NCBI GenBank assembly: GCA_963920665.1
Contig: OY987264.1
Span: forward strand, 24,470,906 to 24,534,905
Direction: 5' to 3'
Length of the DNA stretch: 64,000 nt
From: Straminergon stramineum
Lineage: Eukaryota; Streptophyta; Bryopsida; Hypnales; Calliergonaceae
Below, piece after piece: positions 22,878-35,747 of this stretch. Both the position numbers and the translations under genes were made by a program. The notes under the pieces were generated by a model that had not been told where the DNA came from, searched no databases, and saw nothing but the letters and a program-made list of their open reading frames with translations. Position 1 is the stretch's first letter; each line of letters begins with the position of its first letter.

Positions 22878-25558
22878 ATGGCGGATCATGAAGCTGGTAG
22901 CCAGTTGAAGCTGTATATGCATCCGGGATCGGCGCCGGCTCGAGCAGTGGCCATTTTCTGCAGGCAAGCTTCTAATCTACTTTTTCGTTCTAACATCCGC
23001 CATGGTCACAGAGAGCTTGGCTGCAGCGGCATGAATTTCAGTATTTACCTAAGTTGATATCCTAGTAGATTATAATTATTGAGATTAAACAACGTTGTTT
23101 GCCTCAGTTTTGAGCGAAGGGTATTCTAATTGTTAATAAGACGTTACTTAGGGTTGGTCTTGTGGTACGATTTGTGCAGGGCGAATAACATGGAAGCCCA
23201 GGAGATCAAAGTTGATCTTGTGCGACAAGAGTCCCGGAAGCCGGAGTTTAAGAGTACGCATAAATAGCCACGGTTCAGCAATTCGTTCTCGTGTTTGAAA
23301 GAAGTTGCCTTGTGATGATGCAGGCTTGAGGGAGCATGAAACCTTCTTGCTTCATTTCTGACAACACTGAAAAATTAGTTCATGAAGTAAATCAGTTCAT
23401 GGCTTCAGTGTGAACAGCGATTTGATAAGATTCGGTCGTGCAGAAATCAACCCCATGGCCATGGTTCCCTGCATTAACGACGACGGGTTCCAGCTTTATG
23501 AGAGGTATTTCATCCTTCATCGTCAACCGTCACATTTTCTTCTCAATTCGGAGGGTCATTCCACGTCTTTGTTTCAGTTTTTTCAAATTGGTCATTAATA
23601 TGCTTGAATCCTTGCCTAATGAAACCAAATTCCTAAGATTCTCCTCGATTGAGTCGAATGTTAAGATTTGCCATTGATTCAATTCAGAGTAGGTCATCCA
23701 AGAACCTCACTTTAAGTCTCTGTCCTGTTTTGAATGATGAGATGAATGTGAAATTAAATTGTTTTGGCTCACCTGTATAAAAACATGCATTTGCAAACCC
23801 TGAAATGAAATACCGTCGTGATTCACGAGGATTCATCATACCGCTTTTCTGATCATCACGCAATTCCCTTCCATTACAACTGCCAGAAATCATAATCTCC
23901 GTGGTTGTTGACGTGCAGTCACGCAATTTTGCGCTACTTGGCCACGACACGCAATGTGGCCGATCATTGGTGAGCATGACTGATCATGGGTGACCAACTA
24001 TGTTATTCAGGTTCTTCGCAGCTAACCAAGTGAAGTTCACGTTGGAATCATTCAAACAAACATAAATTCTTCTGACTCGAGAATTTCGTTTTCAGGTACC
24101 CCAAAGATGCGAAGAAACGTGCTCTTGTGGATGCTGCCCTTGACTGGCACCATCTGAATCTGCGCAAATACTCATGTCAGTAATCCCTAACATAATTATA
24201 ATATCGGTATGAGTTCGTAATTTCATGGTCTGATTCATCCTCTTCATAACGGACATCCGTGAAACACACTCTACCCACCTCGGGCCTATCTCCTAATGCA
24301 AGGAAGAACAGGGTATTCCAAATAATTCAGTCCTCTCACATCGCCTATCTCTGACACACAATCTATTTGCATCTGGAGTTGAAGAATTTCGAAGGAAGGA
24401 CTTGACATCAATAGTTCCCTAACCTTAGCTTTCGGATTTACACTTGAGCATGCAAAAGTGGCATGCTGTTGCATACCATTTTCCAGCATAGTGATCGAGT
24501 CCCTTTCATCTGTCGTCAGTTGTATATGTTGTTAGATGAACATTAAGATGGGTACTCTTAACCCTAAACAATTTAAGAATGTTGTGTTTTTGGATTATGC
24601 AGGTCAATTGTTCCAGAATCGTACATTGGCGAAGCTGCCTCAACACGCTGGTTTTTTCCCAGTTGGGGATTATGACACCCTTGCCGCAGATGCTGAAAAG
24701 AGGCTGCCCCGGGTATTTGATGAGCTAGAGTTCATGCTGCAAGGTGGGAAATTTCTGCAGAATGCAGATGAAGTGTCGATAGCTGATTTGAGCCTTGTCT
24801 GTGAGGTGATGCAGTTACAGGTATGCATTTCCCAGTCAGAATCACAATCCTCAGAGTCTGCATCTCTTAGCGTATGGTAGAGGATATTCTTTCCGTCACG
24901 TTGAGCATTTTGACCGACATGTAGGAGTGTGCATTCATCGGTGGATCACTATAGAGTTGCTGTGGAGAGATCACTTTGGGTACAACTCCCAAACTTTTTT
25001 GCGGTCAAATGTTCAGCGCTGCTTGAATTCGAATTTCATATGCAATCACTCGAAGTGGGTGTCTGTCGTCTGGGTACTGGGGAATGGATACTGAAAACAA
25101 ACCCATTAGTTTCCTTCTACATTTAGCCAAGTCATTCTTACTCTGGCACACATGCTTAATATTAATAGAGTTCAAACAAGTGCATGCGTAGATGAGTTGC
25201 TGCTGGTAACAGAACATCAGAATCAGGTCCTTTACGGTTTTTGTGTCCTCCACCTTTACACACTGAGACACTGAGCTAGTGGCAAACTGGCAATCCTTAG
25301 GAGCCCTGAGGGTCCCTCTGTTATGCATTATGATCCTGTATCCGCACCGGAAGCATGCTCACTGGGAATCAACTGTGCTAGCAGGTGCTTTGTAGTGTCG
25401 AGGATCAGAAGAACCTGCTTGGATCTCGCGAGAGGATTAGGAAGTGGATGACGGATGTTGAGGAGGCTTTGAACCCCTATTTTGGTGATGTTCACCAGGA
25501 GTTTCGTACTTACGGCAAGTATATTGAAGAGCTCCGTGCAAACGGAGCTGATATCTAA
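22878..25558 (+). CDS. Theta-class glutathione S-transferase, copy 2 (complete)
   Basis: Seven exons: 22878-22963, 23180-23253, 23444-23504, 23919-23969, 24096-24175, 24603-24820, 25385-25558, giving 247 residues, the usual size of theta GSTs. The start ATG gives MADHEAGSQLKLYMHPGS, where Ser18 aligns with the catalytic serine of theta enzymes (family motif MSQPxRAV, here GSAPARAV). FCRANNMEAQEI, EFKKINPMAMVP and ESHAIL form the glutathione-binding domain; ALDWHHLNLRK and SIADLSLVCEVMQLQ lie in the helical domain. Intron 1 uses a GC donor (AG|GCAAGC) with a normal AG acceptor; every junction keeps phase. Expected reaction is glutathione peroxidase/transferase activity. It duplicates the gene at 158-2284; no peroxisomal Ser-Lys-Leu type C-terminus is present (ends GADI). 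Confidence 0.9.
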
Positions 25559-27479
25559 TCTAGTAAAAAATAAATGCCTGCAGGATCATGAAACTAAACC
25601 ATCTTCAGTTGACGGTTCCTTCCAGCTTAATTGATATCAGTAAACTGCCCAGAAATCATTCGAAAATATGATTGAGTTACTAGTGTAACTGATTTCCTAG
25701 CCTTTACGTTTTAACTGGGATTTGGTGTATCCTCCTGGCGAGCAAAATTCAAGTTGAATTGTATTGCAAGTCTTTCATTCTCAATTATTATCTCCAATAG
25801 TAATTTTTTGAGGTGACGTCAATGTGGTTGACTCAGCCCTGCATATTATCGCTTGCTCTAGGGAATGGCCATGTGCAGTTCAAGCTCAATTTGTACTCTC
25901 ACCGTCACACTCACATATTTCTCAAGTTGCAGACAAGTGTGATACTAAGGAGTTAGATAGATGTGAAATGGATACTAGGCCTTGTGATCCGAAGGATTTC
26001 TCTAAAGCCACTTTCATATTGTCCCTGAAATTGCCGGTAATCACATGCATGTGGGGCTCCTAGGATGTGAAAAACTACAGGAGTTGTATTGGCATTAAAG
26101 ATGTTGTTTAACCCTTGAACATCATAGCGGATGTTTTTCGGATGCTCAGAACAAGAAATAAACTGCTCATCAAACATTAGAATTGTGACATCTGAATGGT
26201 GGATTATCTTAGAAATTGCACATTGACATTCGTCAAGTAGTTGGCCCCAAATTCAATGGTGAAGTCCTCAATGATCGAGGCAATTTCAAGTTATTTTGTT
26301 TTTCCTATCAAGTGCATAAAACCTCCTCCCTTCCGTTGTCCAACTTTTGATGTTCAAGGGCTACGGTAACATCACTTAAGGTGAAAAGTGAAAACATCCA
26401 AACCTGTCCATGTAACCATTCTTGACAAGTACACCTCTATTGAAAGTGTCCTCCAAAGTGCAATCAAATTACTCCCATACTTAATTGTGATGAGTTGACC
26501 ATTGATTCTCTACATTTTGATTTTATGATCAAGCTATGTGATGGTTTCAATGGCCTTGGGAGCTTTTACTTTGAAAATTTATGGTAATTGCATGTCTTAT
26601 CCAAAATTTCTATTTTTCTTTATACTGAAATTCATTATTTTCAATTGCTAATACTACGAAAATAAATTTTCTTAAACATGTACCTACAACTATGTGGAAT
26701 TGCTTATCTTGACGTTCTTGGGTGTTTCACTTTAGTTAAATGTGACTTGTTTGCAAAATTGACCCATCTACATTCTTTCCTAAAATGTATAGTTTTCATA
26801 CATGAAAATCTAGGATCAATTTTAGGTACACTTATTTTTGGTATTGTGAAAATTCATAGAATTTTTATGCAAAGTCCAAAATACGCATTTTAAGAGAAAC
26901 TAAATCCCGTTTCAACTATCAACAAGACCCAATGAAAGCTTTTATAGTTCAATAATATTATTTGGTTGCATTTATGAGATGTTGCCTTAGTCCAAATGAC
27001 TTTCCATTGAGGCTTACATATCTTAGGGGAGGGATCTTTACTTCCATCCAAGGGATCTCTCTAACATTAATCCATTACTAATATCATATATATGCCAATG
27101 ATTGGCCACCTCCAATAAATGGACAATTCACCAACTCTATTGAACTATCCGGTGAATAAGTAAAAATGTTTAGTAAATAAAGAAAGTAAGAGGTAAATTG
27201 AATTGTTTGATGAAGGGCAATGGCATTATCTCATAGTGGCTACAAACCTATGTGAACTTAAATTGAGAAAGTCCAAAACTTTCTCTGTAAAATTTTAATT
27301 TTCTTTTCGTACTTGAGAACCAACTCCATTAGTATTTAACATTTCTAAAACAATATGATTTCAACAATATCTATATGCTAAGAAACTAGTGCTCAATTGT
27401 ATGTGACTAGTCATTGGCATGTGTACAATACCTCTACATGCATCATAGCATGACCAAAATGATATGTAAGTGAGTAATA
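25559..27479. other. 3' flank of GST copy 2 and AT-rich intergenic DNA
   Basis: Homology to the copy-1 3' flank runs to about 26,105. Beyond that only short frames (up to 71 codons) with no recognised product. Confidence 0.5.
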
Positions 27480-27910
27480 CTCCCTCTGTTTGTGGATGAT
27501 ACCAATGTTTTCTTTGTAAAACACAAAGGAAACATTGGTACAAGGTGAAGGTACCCATAACCAATCATTTAAGCAATTTTGTACATGATCTAGAGTAATA
27601 TAAGGCAAAGCAAATATTTCCTAAGTGCAAAGATAGAAATGACGGGGATTACAAAAAATTTAGTAATTTTATTGCTTGAACTAAAATTGTTATGAATTTT
27701 GAAAACCAAAAGTTGGTCTGAACTCATTGCAAAATTGTTCACTTAGAGACTACTTCTTGTTGACTTTAGCATGCAAGTGAGGGACATATGTCATTTTTTG
27801 TAAAATTGGAAATGAGTCCCCACCTCTCCTTAATTTCAGACACCCTACTGTTTGCTGGTGGGGTGGTGGTTGGTAATTGGTACCTTCACCTTATTCACAA
27901 ACAGAGGGAA
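27480..27910. mobile_element. Stowaway-like (Tc1/mariner) MITE, ~431 bp
   Basis: Ends CTCCCTCTGTTTGTGG and CACAAACAGAGGGAA are inverted matches that fit the Stowaway terminal consensus CTCCCTCCGT, and TA flanks both sides (27478-27479, 27911-27912). No coding capacity. Lies about 600 bp upstream of the eIF4A-III start, in or next to its promoter. Confidence 0.8.
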
Positions 27911-28507
27911 TAAGTCTTTTGGGTGATGAGGGTCAATTTGGAACAAGGACAAGAACTCTTGGCCAGGTCTTCAATGTGAACCTAAGAACTGGCTTTAGCT
28001 GACTTCACCAATGCACAGAAGCAAAAAGACAGAAAATGACGAACGAATGATTTTCATCCATCTATTGGAACTCCCGCTCCAAAGTGACGAAGGGTCCCTA
28101 AGAATTAGGGTTTGAAGCTCCGAACTGAAGAGTCCGTCGGTCGAGCTCGATCACGCTGCAGGTTTGCATTCAATCTCGTTGCTGGAAGAATCGAGGTATT
28201 TGTTCGGATGTTTGGATTCCGGTTTCGTTTGGTTCTACAAAATTTGAGTTTTTTTCATTATTCGTTTTGATTTTGGTGGTTTAGAATTCCGTCGGAGTCA
28301 TCATAGGCGGGAGGTTTTGAGCTTTTGATGACGTTCTTGGGTAATTGTGAGTATGCTGTAGGTGTATGTTTTTGTTTGATTCAGAGCTTTTTGTTTCAGT
28401 GTTAGAGCAGCGAATTTAATTTTGGCGCTGTTCCGATTTGTCGCAGTTTGAGGGTGGCGCGTTGAATTGGGGCGCATTTAGGGTTTATAGTTGGTGGTGC
28501 GTTAGCA

Positions 28508-31444
28508 ATGGCAGAGACCGGGGTTGTTCCCAGGAATCGCAATGCGCGAGAGGGGAACATGGCGGATGACGAGCATCTTGTCTTTGAGACAAGCGCGGGC
28601 GTGGAGGTGATTTCGAGTTTCGATCAAATGGGCATTCGAGAGGACTTGTTGCGAGGAATCTATGCGTACGGGTTCGAAAAGCCCTCTGCTATTCAGCAAC
28701 GGGCTGTGATGCCCATCATCAGTGGACGTGATGCGATTGCGCAAGCTCAGTCTGGAACGGGAAAAACCTCCATGATCGCTCTGGCAGTTTGCCAAATGAT
28801 CGACACGGCCACGCGCGAGTAAGTGTTTTATTTTTTCTCTCTGCTCCTAGTTCCTTTACGCAATTGTCTGTTTACATATTTTCCTTGTGGCAAGGTCCCT
28901 TCTCTTCCTCTTGCCGAATTCCGAGGATTGAGGGATGGTTCAGGAGCCCAGTGCAGTAACGTCACATTATTTTGTAATTACTTAGTCATCTAGTGGCATT
29001 ATAGCGAAGGACTGATAATGTAGACAGCTCGGGGAGTGGTGGTAATGGAATGCTTAGATACCTGCGGAGCGTGCTTTCTTGTTTTAAAAGTGGTAATCTT
29101 TCGTGGATGGGGACATTGCTGTAGCTCCGTTTTCTGTTTCTGCTATAGATGTGGATGAGTACGCCCAATTGATCTTAAATGGTAACAGGGTGCAGGCCCT
29201 CATTCTATCTCCTACTCGTGAGCTCGCCTCCCAAACAGAGAAGGTGATCCTTGCAATTGGCGATTTTATGAGTATTCAAGCTCATGCGTGTGTTGGTGGA
29301 AAAAGCATCGGTGAAGACATTCGGAAGCTTGAATATGGAGTTCATGTTGTCTCTGGGACACCTGGGCGTGTTTATGACATGATCAAAAGAAGGACATTGC
29401 GGACCAGAGCGATAAAACTCCTCATCCTGGTAGGTTTCGGTGTTGTCACATATCACTGCTCTGTCGATATGGTTTTCTGGCCGGTATGGTAATGGATGCA
29501 TGGACTTCCAGAAAACTCTTATTTTGCAGAAAGAATCGACTGCTGATAATACCGGATGTTTTTCAATTTCTTAATTTAGATATTATGAAGTTTTGAATTT
29601 GTTAAAATATTAAATATCCGTGCTGCTCTCCGCATCTTATTCATTTAGTACATAGAAAGCTTGTTTTGAGTGTTGCTTACAAACTTTTGGTCTTTCTATT
29701 TCAGTGAATCTTGCCTCATCACGTTTCGCTGATACTTAGATTTATTGTGGGCCTTCAGGATGAATCTGATGAAATGCTTAGCAGAGGATTCAAGGATCAG
29801 ATTTACGATGTGTACCGTTATCTTCCTCCCGACTTGCAGGTGGGTCTCAGGTTGTTAAATTTGTTCGTTAAATCATTTTTCGCCTCTTGTTTATTATTCC
29901 CGGTTCTTCTTGTTTCGCGGAATTGCATAATTCTGATAGATTACTAAGTGTTTATTTATATGATGACTAAGCCAAACACAGTGTTGAATTCAATGATTTC
30001 CCGCAGCAACTTTGTTTTTATTTTCGTAATGCATCTGAGCTGAATTTTCTCTTCTATGAATCTTTATTGCAGGTTGTACTGGTATCTGCAACTTTGCCTC
30101 ACGAAATTCTGGAGATGACAAATAAATTCATGACCGACCCTGTTCGAATTCTGGTCAAACGTGATGAGTTGACCCTGGAGGTGAACGAACCATCACTTGC
30201 CAATCTCACTGTTTTCCTATTATTCCCGTTTAATCTGGTGTTCTCATTCCAACCATGTGTATGGTGGGCAAATTTCCTATGAATATTCTTACCTTCTTAG
30301 TCACATAGCAATGTTAATTGCGTACCCTGCATTAGTGATGCATCTTTGGATCATGAATCTTGCATCTTTTGAGATTTTGTTCTGAATATTCACATCGGTC
30401 TGTCATTTATAGGGTATCAAGCAATTTTTTGTGGCTGTTGAACGAGAAGAATGGAAGTTTGATACATTGTGTGATCTATACGATACTCTTACGATCACAC
30501 AGGCTGTCATCTTCTGTAATACAAAGAGAAAGGTATTTTTGTGATTGCTATGACTGCTTCCAACCCTATTTAGATGAATACGACTGCATAAATTAGTTTG
30601 CTTGACGTGCTCCTTTTTGTGTGCCAGAATTATTGAACACCATTGCAGGTATACCGTTGCTCGTTGTACCGGATATGTGAAAGGTGAGAAGTGTTGAGGA
30701 TTAGAATCTGTATAAATTACTGAAGAGTGTGATACTGTACACAGGTTGATTGGCTGACGGAGAAGATGAGGAGTAACAACTTCACTGTTTCTGCCATGCA
30801 TGGTGATATGCCTCAGAAAGAGCGGGATGCAATCATGGCAGAGTTTCGGTCAGGCACTACACGTGTCTTGATCACAACTGATGTCTGGGCTCGTGGTCTT
30901 GATGTGCAACAAGTAAGTTGAAACTGTTAATTCTTGTTGCCAGTTTTTGCGAAAAGTGTAACCTAGATGTGGTCCTTCCCTTCAACATTTAAAGACACCT
31001 GCCATGCGCTGTCTTTGAGGTGAGACGCCGTTCTAAGCGTTAAACTTGCTTCTTTGATCTTGTCAGGTATCACTGGTGATAAATTACGATCTTCCCAACA
31101 ACCGTGAGCTCTACATTCATCGCATTGGTCGTTCTGGTCGATTTGGGCGAAAGGTGCGTGCAGTGAAGTTATTTCTGAAGAAATGTTTGGTGTTGCTGAT
31201 GTTACAAACTTGCTGTTTAGTTGAAGTCCAATTTTACTTCCATCATTTATGCTATTTTTAGCTGTCCTTTAAGAATGTGAGAGGCTCTTTTATGTCTTCC
31301 AAGTTTTAATCACTCGTGCTTTCAATGTAGGGTGTGGCCATCAATTTTGTAAGGAGCGATGACATTCGAATATTGCGGGATATAGAGCAGTACTACAGTA
31401 CACAAATTGATGAAATGCCAATGAATGTTGCTGACTTAATTTAG
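28508..31444 (+). CDS. EIF4A3: Eukaryotic initiation factor 4A-III, DEAD-box RNA helicase of the exon junction complex
   Basis: ATP-dependent RNA clamp that anchors the exon junction complex on spliced mRNA in the nucleus and feeds nonsense-mediated decay. Exons: 28508-28818, 29189-29429, 29759-29839, 30073-30180, 30413-30532, 30745-30912, 31067-31153, 31331-31444; 409 residues, the normal length. Seen in order: Q motif (GFEKPSAIQ, 55-63), motif I AQSGTGKT (80-87), PTRELA (112-117), motif II DESD (185-188), SAT (216-218), and [12 protein letters not shown] (motif VI, from 361). The DESD variant with DEMLSRGF and the C-terminus [11 protein letters not shown] separate eIF4A-III from eIF4A-I/II, which carry DEAD. 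All splice sites are GT-AG and in phase. A second in-frame ATG lies at 28559. No break seen; identification is very secure. Confidence 0.97.
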
Positions 31445-33518
31445 TTGCGTTCCACAACCAAGGTCAGCAGGTTATTTTCAAGTTTTGTTTAGATCTACGT
31501 GTGTCTAATGTAAAGTAGATGATGAAGCCTTTTTTAGTTTGAAGGCATGCTAGTCACTTGCTGTTTGTGGTGTTTTGTACTGAACTTATGAAGTACTGTA
31601 GAATGGCAAACTTGTACTACCCAAACATTTTCTATGGTCATGACTGTTTGATACTAGTTTATTGCTCGTTGGTTATACATTTCATTCTATCATATATCAT
31701 GTGGCCCTTCTTGCCAGGATTCTATGAGTACTCAATTGAACTTCCTTTTCGCCTTTGATGTATCAGATTAGAGTTATTCTCGATTGATTTGTAGGAGAGG
31801 ATGTGGAATTGAACAGAATGATCCTAAGTACGCTGGATTAAGTATCTTTCACGGTCAAGTTTCTTGACGAGGTAGTGATAAGAACCTGTTCACTAGGATC
31901 ACAAAGATTTCTGGATTGCTACATTCTCATCCTGAACTGGGAAGTCTATTTCTTCTCTGTGATGGTAGAAAGCCCATTGTCATCCCCTTATTTGTTGCAC
32001 ATCTTTTGGGGTGGTTTTACACAGACCAGAGCAGTGACCTCTCCAAATCACTGCTCCCTGATTTTGTTGGATGTGATGATGGGGGCCAAATAAAAAAATA
32101 TAATGGTACTTTGTATGGTCTTGATGTAGATCCAAGAGTGATCATGTCATGAGGACATGTGTAATTAGACCTGATAGAGTGGATCCCAAGATCTTGGAAC
32201 AAATCTATTATTGTGAGATTTTGGGTGTTATGGTCCCTGTGAATTTTGATAGGCCTACTTCAAAGAGGTGGGAATGAAAAATGTTCTTAGAAGCTTGGAA
32301 AACATTATCTACCTTGATCATATAGGATTCCAAGTGAGCTTCTCATCCATGGAGATAGCATGGGTATTGTCCTAAGTGTAAACCTAACTTGGAGTACAAT
32401 ACATTTAATGGCCAATTAAAATTGACCCTTCTTGTGGTCTTGGTGTAACCTTCTTTGACTTGTTAGATTCATTATTTTCTTTTGCAAAATAATGACAAAT
32501 TAAGGAGTAGTCCAAAAATGTTTTGGTCAGCTCATGCAAAATAAAAGATATTTATAGGTGGTAAAAAACAAATAGCTTCCCATTGTGGACAATAGTGGTG
32601 GGGATTCTCCTTGTCCTTTTAGATGATGATGTGGGTCTTCAATGTTGCATGAATAATCCAAAAAATGTTGCTCACAATTGTGGGAAAAAGAGCAAATCCT
32701 TTGTTATGTGTCATGGCTTGGTTCTTTCAATTCTTAAAGATGTCTGTTTTCAGCCCAATCATGACCCTCTCCACCCTTATTCAATTTGAGACTATTTATA
32801 TTTGAAACAGAAAAAATTCTCATTACTTAGAATGACAAAAGAGAGAATTGGATGCAGTTTTAACTCGCGATTGGGCTGATGTCTCTTTCGGGATATTCGA
32901 ACTTCTATGATGTTGTAGAGTAGTTCTGAAACTCAGGTATTCAGCAATAAGAGGTCCAAGAATCTCAGCACACAATTTGCAATCAATAGAAAGCAGGAAT
33001 CCCTCTTCTTGCATTGCCAAGTATGAAAATAGACTCTCCATGCAAATTTCTCCTTTCGTTCTTCTGCTCTTCATCTCCAATGCTCCACGCATTGGATCGT
33101 ACTAAAGGACTCATGTCGCCTATTCATTGAGATGGGGAATAGGGAGCATAGAATTGTTACACCTAATCACTGATTGTGCCTGATCTGTCTCATGAACTAG
33201 GCTGCAACTGCTCACTAAGAAAGGTATCCAAACAGAAAGTCATCTTCTGTAATAACTTCAAAAATACTCGTGAAAAAATGGACCAGATAACCTTCTAACT
33301 TATAGCCAGGAGGCTTCATAATGTTATCGGACATCATGCCAAGTCCTTTCATGGAACCCTAAATCCGGATTTGCACTATTTGGTAGGTCTCACATTGAGC
33401 AAAAGAGTTATCAGTAATACCCCTCTGCAGACAAGCCGATAAGAGATTGACACAGTTGCTGCAGAACTTGAACGTGGCAGTAAATGATTTGCTTACAGAG
33501 TAATAAATCTTAAACCTC
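31445..33518. other. Intergenic region between eIF4A-III and the YqaJ-type gene
   Basis: The two genes converge here, so both 3' untranslated regions must lie in this stretch. Frames up to 89 codons are present on both strands, none recognised. No repeat or RNA gene seen. Confidence 0.45.
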
Positions 33519-35747
33519 CTACAAAGAATAGAACAACTCCAACTTCTCCTGGAGGTGTTTGTCGGACCCCAAACGCGGCGACTTCAAATCTTTCCAGATG
33601 AGAGGAGCTCGCACAGCCAGCAACCGACTCATGGACACAATCTCCTCAGTGAGCGGGTGCTTGGCCTGAGGGCGATACACTTGCACTCGGTCCAACTCGT
33701 TGCCCTTCATCAAGTAATGCTTGGCAGGGACGACGTTGCCCCACCAGTACTCACTCATCACTCTAAAAATGAGTCCCCAGTATGTCTCATCTCTGTAGAT
33801 TCGGTAGATGGAGCTCCCGTTCACGCACCACACGTAGAAATCCATCCACTCTCTGTCAAAAATCTCCAGCAGCCCTTGCGCTTGCGGCATGTAGTAATGT
33901 GGTACAGACGTCCAGGGAGCTCCGGTTTCTGGGTTGCCCTTGTTATGTGGGCACTTGACTTCTAGAATCCCCCCTTGGCTGTATGCTCTGGAGAGGTTGC
34001 CATCAATGAGGCCATCCGGAGATGCGCCCAGCCACCCGTGCAAGTCATCACCCTCCTTGTAAATCTTGAAGGCCATGTGATCCACAAGGTTGCCTGTTAG
34101 TTGCTTGTATCGTTCAATGGCGCCGGCTTCCTGGTTTGTACCCCAGACTGTGGCCTGGTTCCCTGCAAAGGGTGTTCGAAGACCCAGCTTCTCCTCCCAC
34201 AGCTCCGCCCTGCCCGTTTTCCAGAACCCGAGGGCGTTGCCAAACGCGCTCGCTGTGATGCGTCCACTGCGCAGGCTGTGCCAGTGCTCAGTCCTTTGTT
34301 GCAGGTCTTCCTGGAAAACAACGATCATGTAACGACTGTGATCTACCCTTCTCAGTGAATTTCATGGGACTTAAGGTAGGGACACTAGAAATCGTCACCG
34401 AGCAGAGTTCTTACTACGGAGAATTAGGTTGGTCAAATTATTATTGATGATCAAATTAGCAAATGGAAGACGGTTTGAATGCACCAAAGAACGCGCGCTT
34501 TGGACATCATAGGCAAAAGTTATGAAGAATCAACGTAGATGACCTGACACCAACACTGGAACAAATGTTTCCTCCTTCTCAATATATACCATTTGTTTAA
34601 GATTTTAGGTTGGCAATTATAGGTGCCCCTACCTTGACATTCTTGTAGACCCATGTTCTGTGCCTTGGCCTCTGTTCATCTCAGACCATTTGATTTCTGC
34701 CACATAATAAAGAAAGAATGTGCCTGTGGGATTCAGGGAGCACCTCGAATTCAAAGCTTGTGAACGGCGAAAGTGGGGGCCAGAGACCTCAAATCCCTAA
34801 TGCAATGGGACCCTCTCAAGACTCTTCAAGAATGTTAAGGATCAAACATTCATTTAACAAACGTGCCGCTGTACATTGGTCGTCCATAACACTTACTGGA
34901 AGGGCAAGCGCAGATTCACCACCAACAGACTGAAGCTCCAGCCCAGCTTTGACAGCGTCCACAGCTAAGCCTGTCACATCACTGCTCAAGCATGAAGATG
35001 CAATTTGTAAGGACACTTTTTCGTCCTTTTTCTTCAGCTGCTGATTCCAACAAAAAGAGTAAAAACGAAAAGTGACATTATGTCAAAAAGAACATTCGAG
35101 AACATACCCCAAACCACTTGGTAGACTCGAAATAACACCGGAACACTGAGTGACCACAAGAGTACTGCAATGCCTTTTCATGGATCTTCCCTTCCTCCAC
35201 AGCCCCTTCGAAAAACATCCTGTATGAAGATCCACGTACAGGGGAGCCATGAAACAATGAGCTTCGAATCTCAGGCAATTCAAAATTCTAATTCATGTAT
35301 ACGTAAAATCAACACCATAACCTCAACGTAGTGTGTCCTTGCAAACCATCGGAGCTACAATCACGAAAGCATACTCAGCTGCAAAGGCGAAGTACCTTGA
35401 GAAAACAAAGAGCAATGCCTGGGATGTGAAACAGCTACAAACGCCTCATCCCTTTGTAACAGGCCTCCTGCGCATGCTTCCACGGGACCATTAGCAGAAC
35501 TCAGAAACCTAATTTCCCCACCGGATGCATCACGTGCCACTAGCTCAACACAGCAAGCTCTCGCACTCGGAAAAAGTTCGCCAGCAACGTCAAGCCTCTT
35601 CGAAACGACGTCACCAGGCTGCGAGTGTAGAATTTGGTTCAATTTTCGCCAATTCCCGGGAAACACAACCACAAGCTTCGTCTCGGCAATGAAATGGTGA
35701 AGGGCACTTACTGGTGAGAGCAGACGGCGGTCTCGAGAGCTGGGCAT
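33519..35747 (-). CDS. YqaJ-family (lambda-exonuclease-like) nuclease, plant type
   Basis: Predicted exonuclease of the restriction-endonuclease-like fold; relatives are annotated in plants as type II restriction endonuclease-like proteins of unknown role. Exons on the minus strand: 35747-35712, 35287-35108, 35040-34897, 34310-33519; all phase 0, 383 residues. The last exon carries the domain: RSGRITASAFG (residues 134-144), GTNQEAGAIERY with Glu181, GASPDGLID with Asp219, ILEVKCP with Glu237 and Lys239 (the D...ExK metal-binding core), and YMPQAQG with Gln263/265. The N-terminal 120 residues (exons 1-3) are not recognised; exon 2 has a YSCGHSVFRCYF segment. The short first exon is the least certain part; an alternative start is the Met in exon 2 (MFFEGAV). 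Lies head-to-head with the chromatin-reader gene. The exon 3 acceptor could be 3 nt later (35037). Confidence 0.8.

Noticed and set aside
35361..35711. Open frame following the first YqaJ exon
   Set aside because: A good GT donor at 35711 joins exon 1 in phase to exon 2; the longer frame gives no phase-compatible junction.
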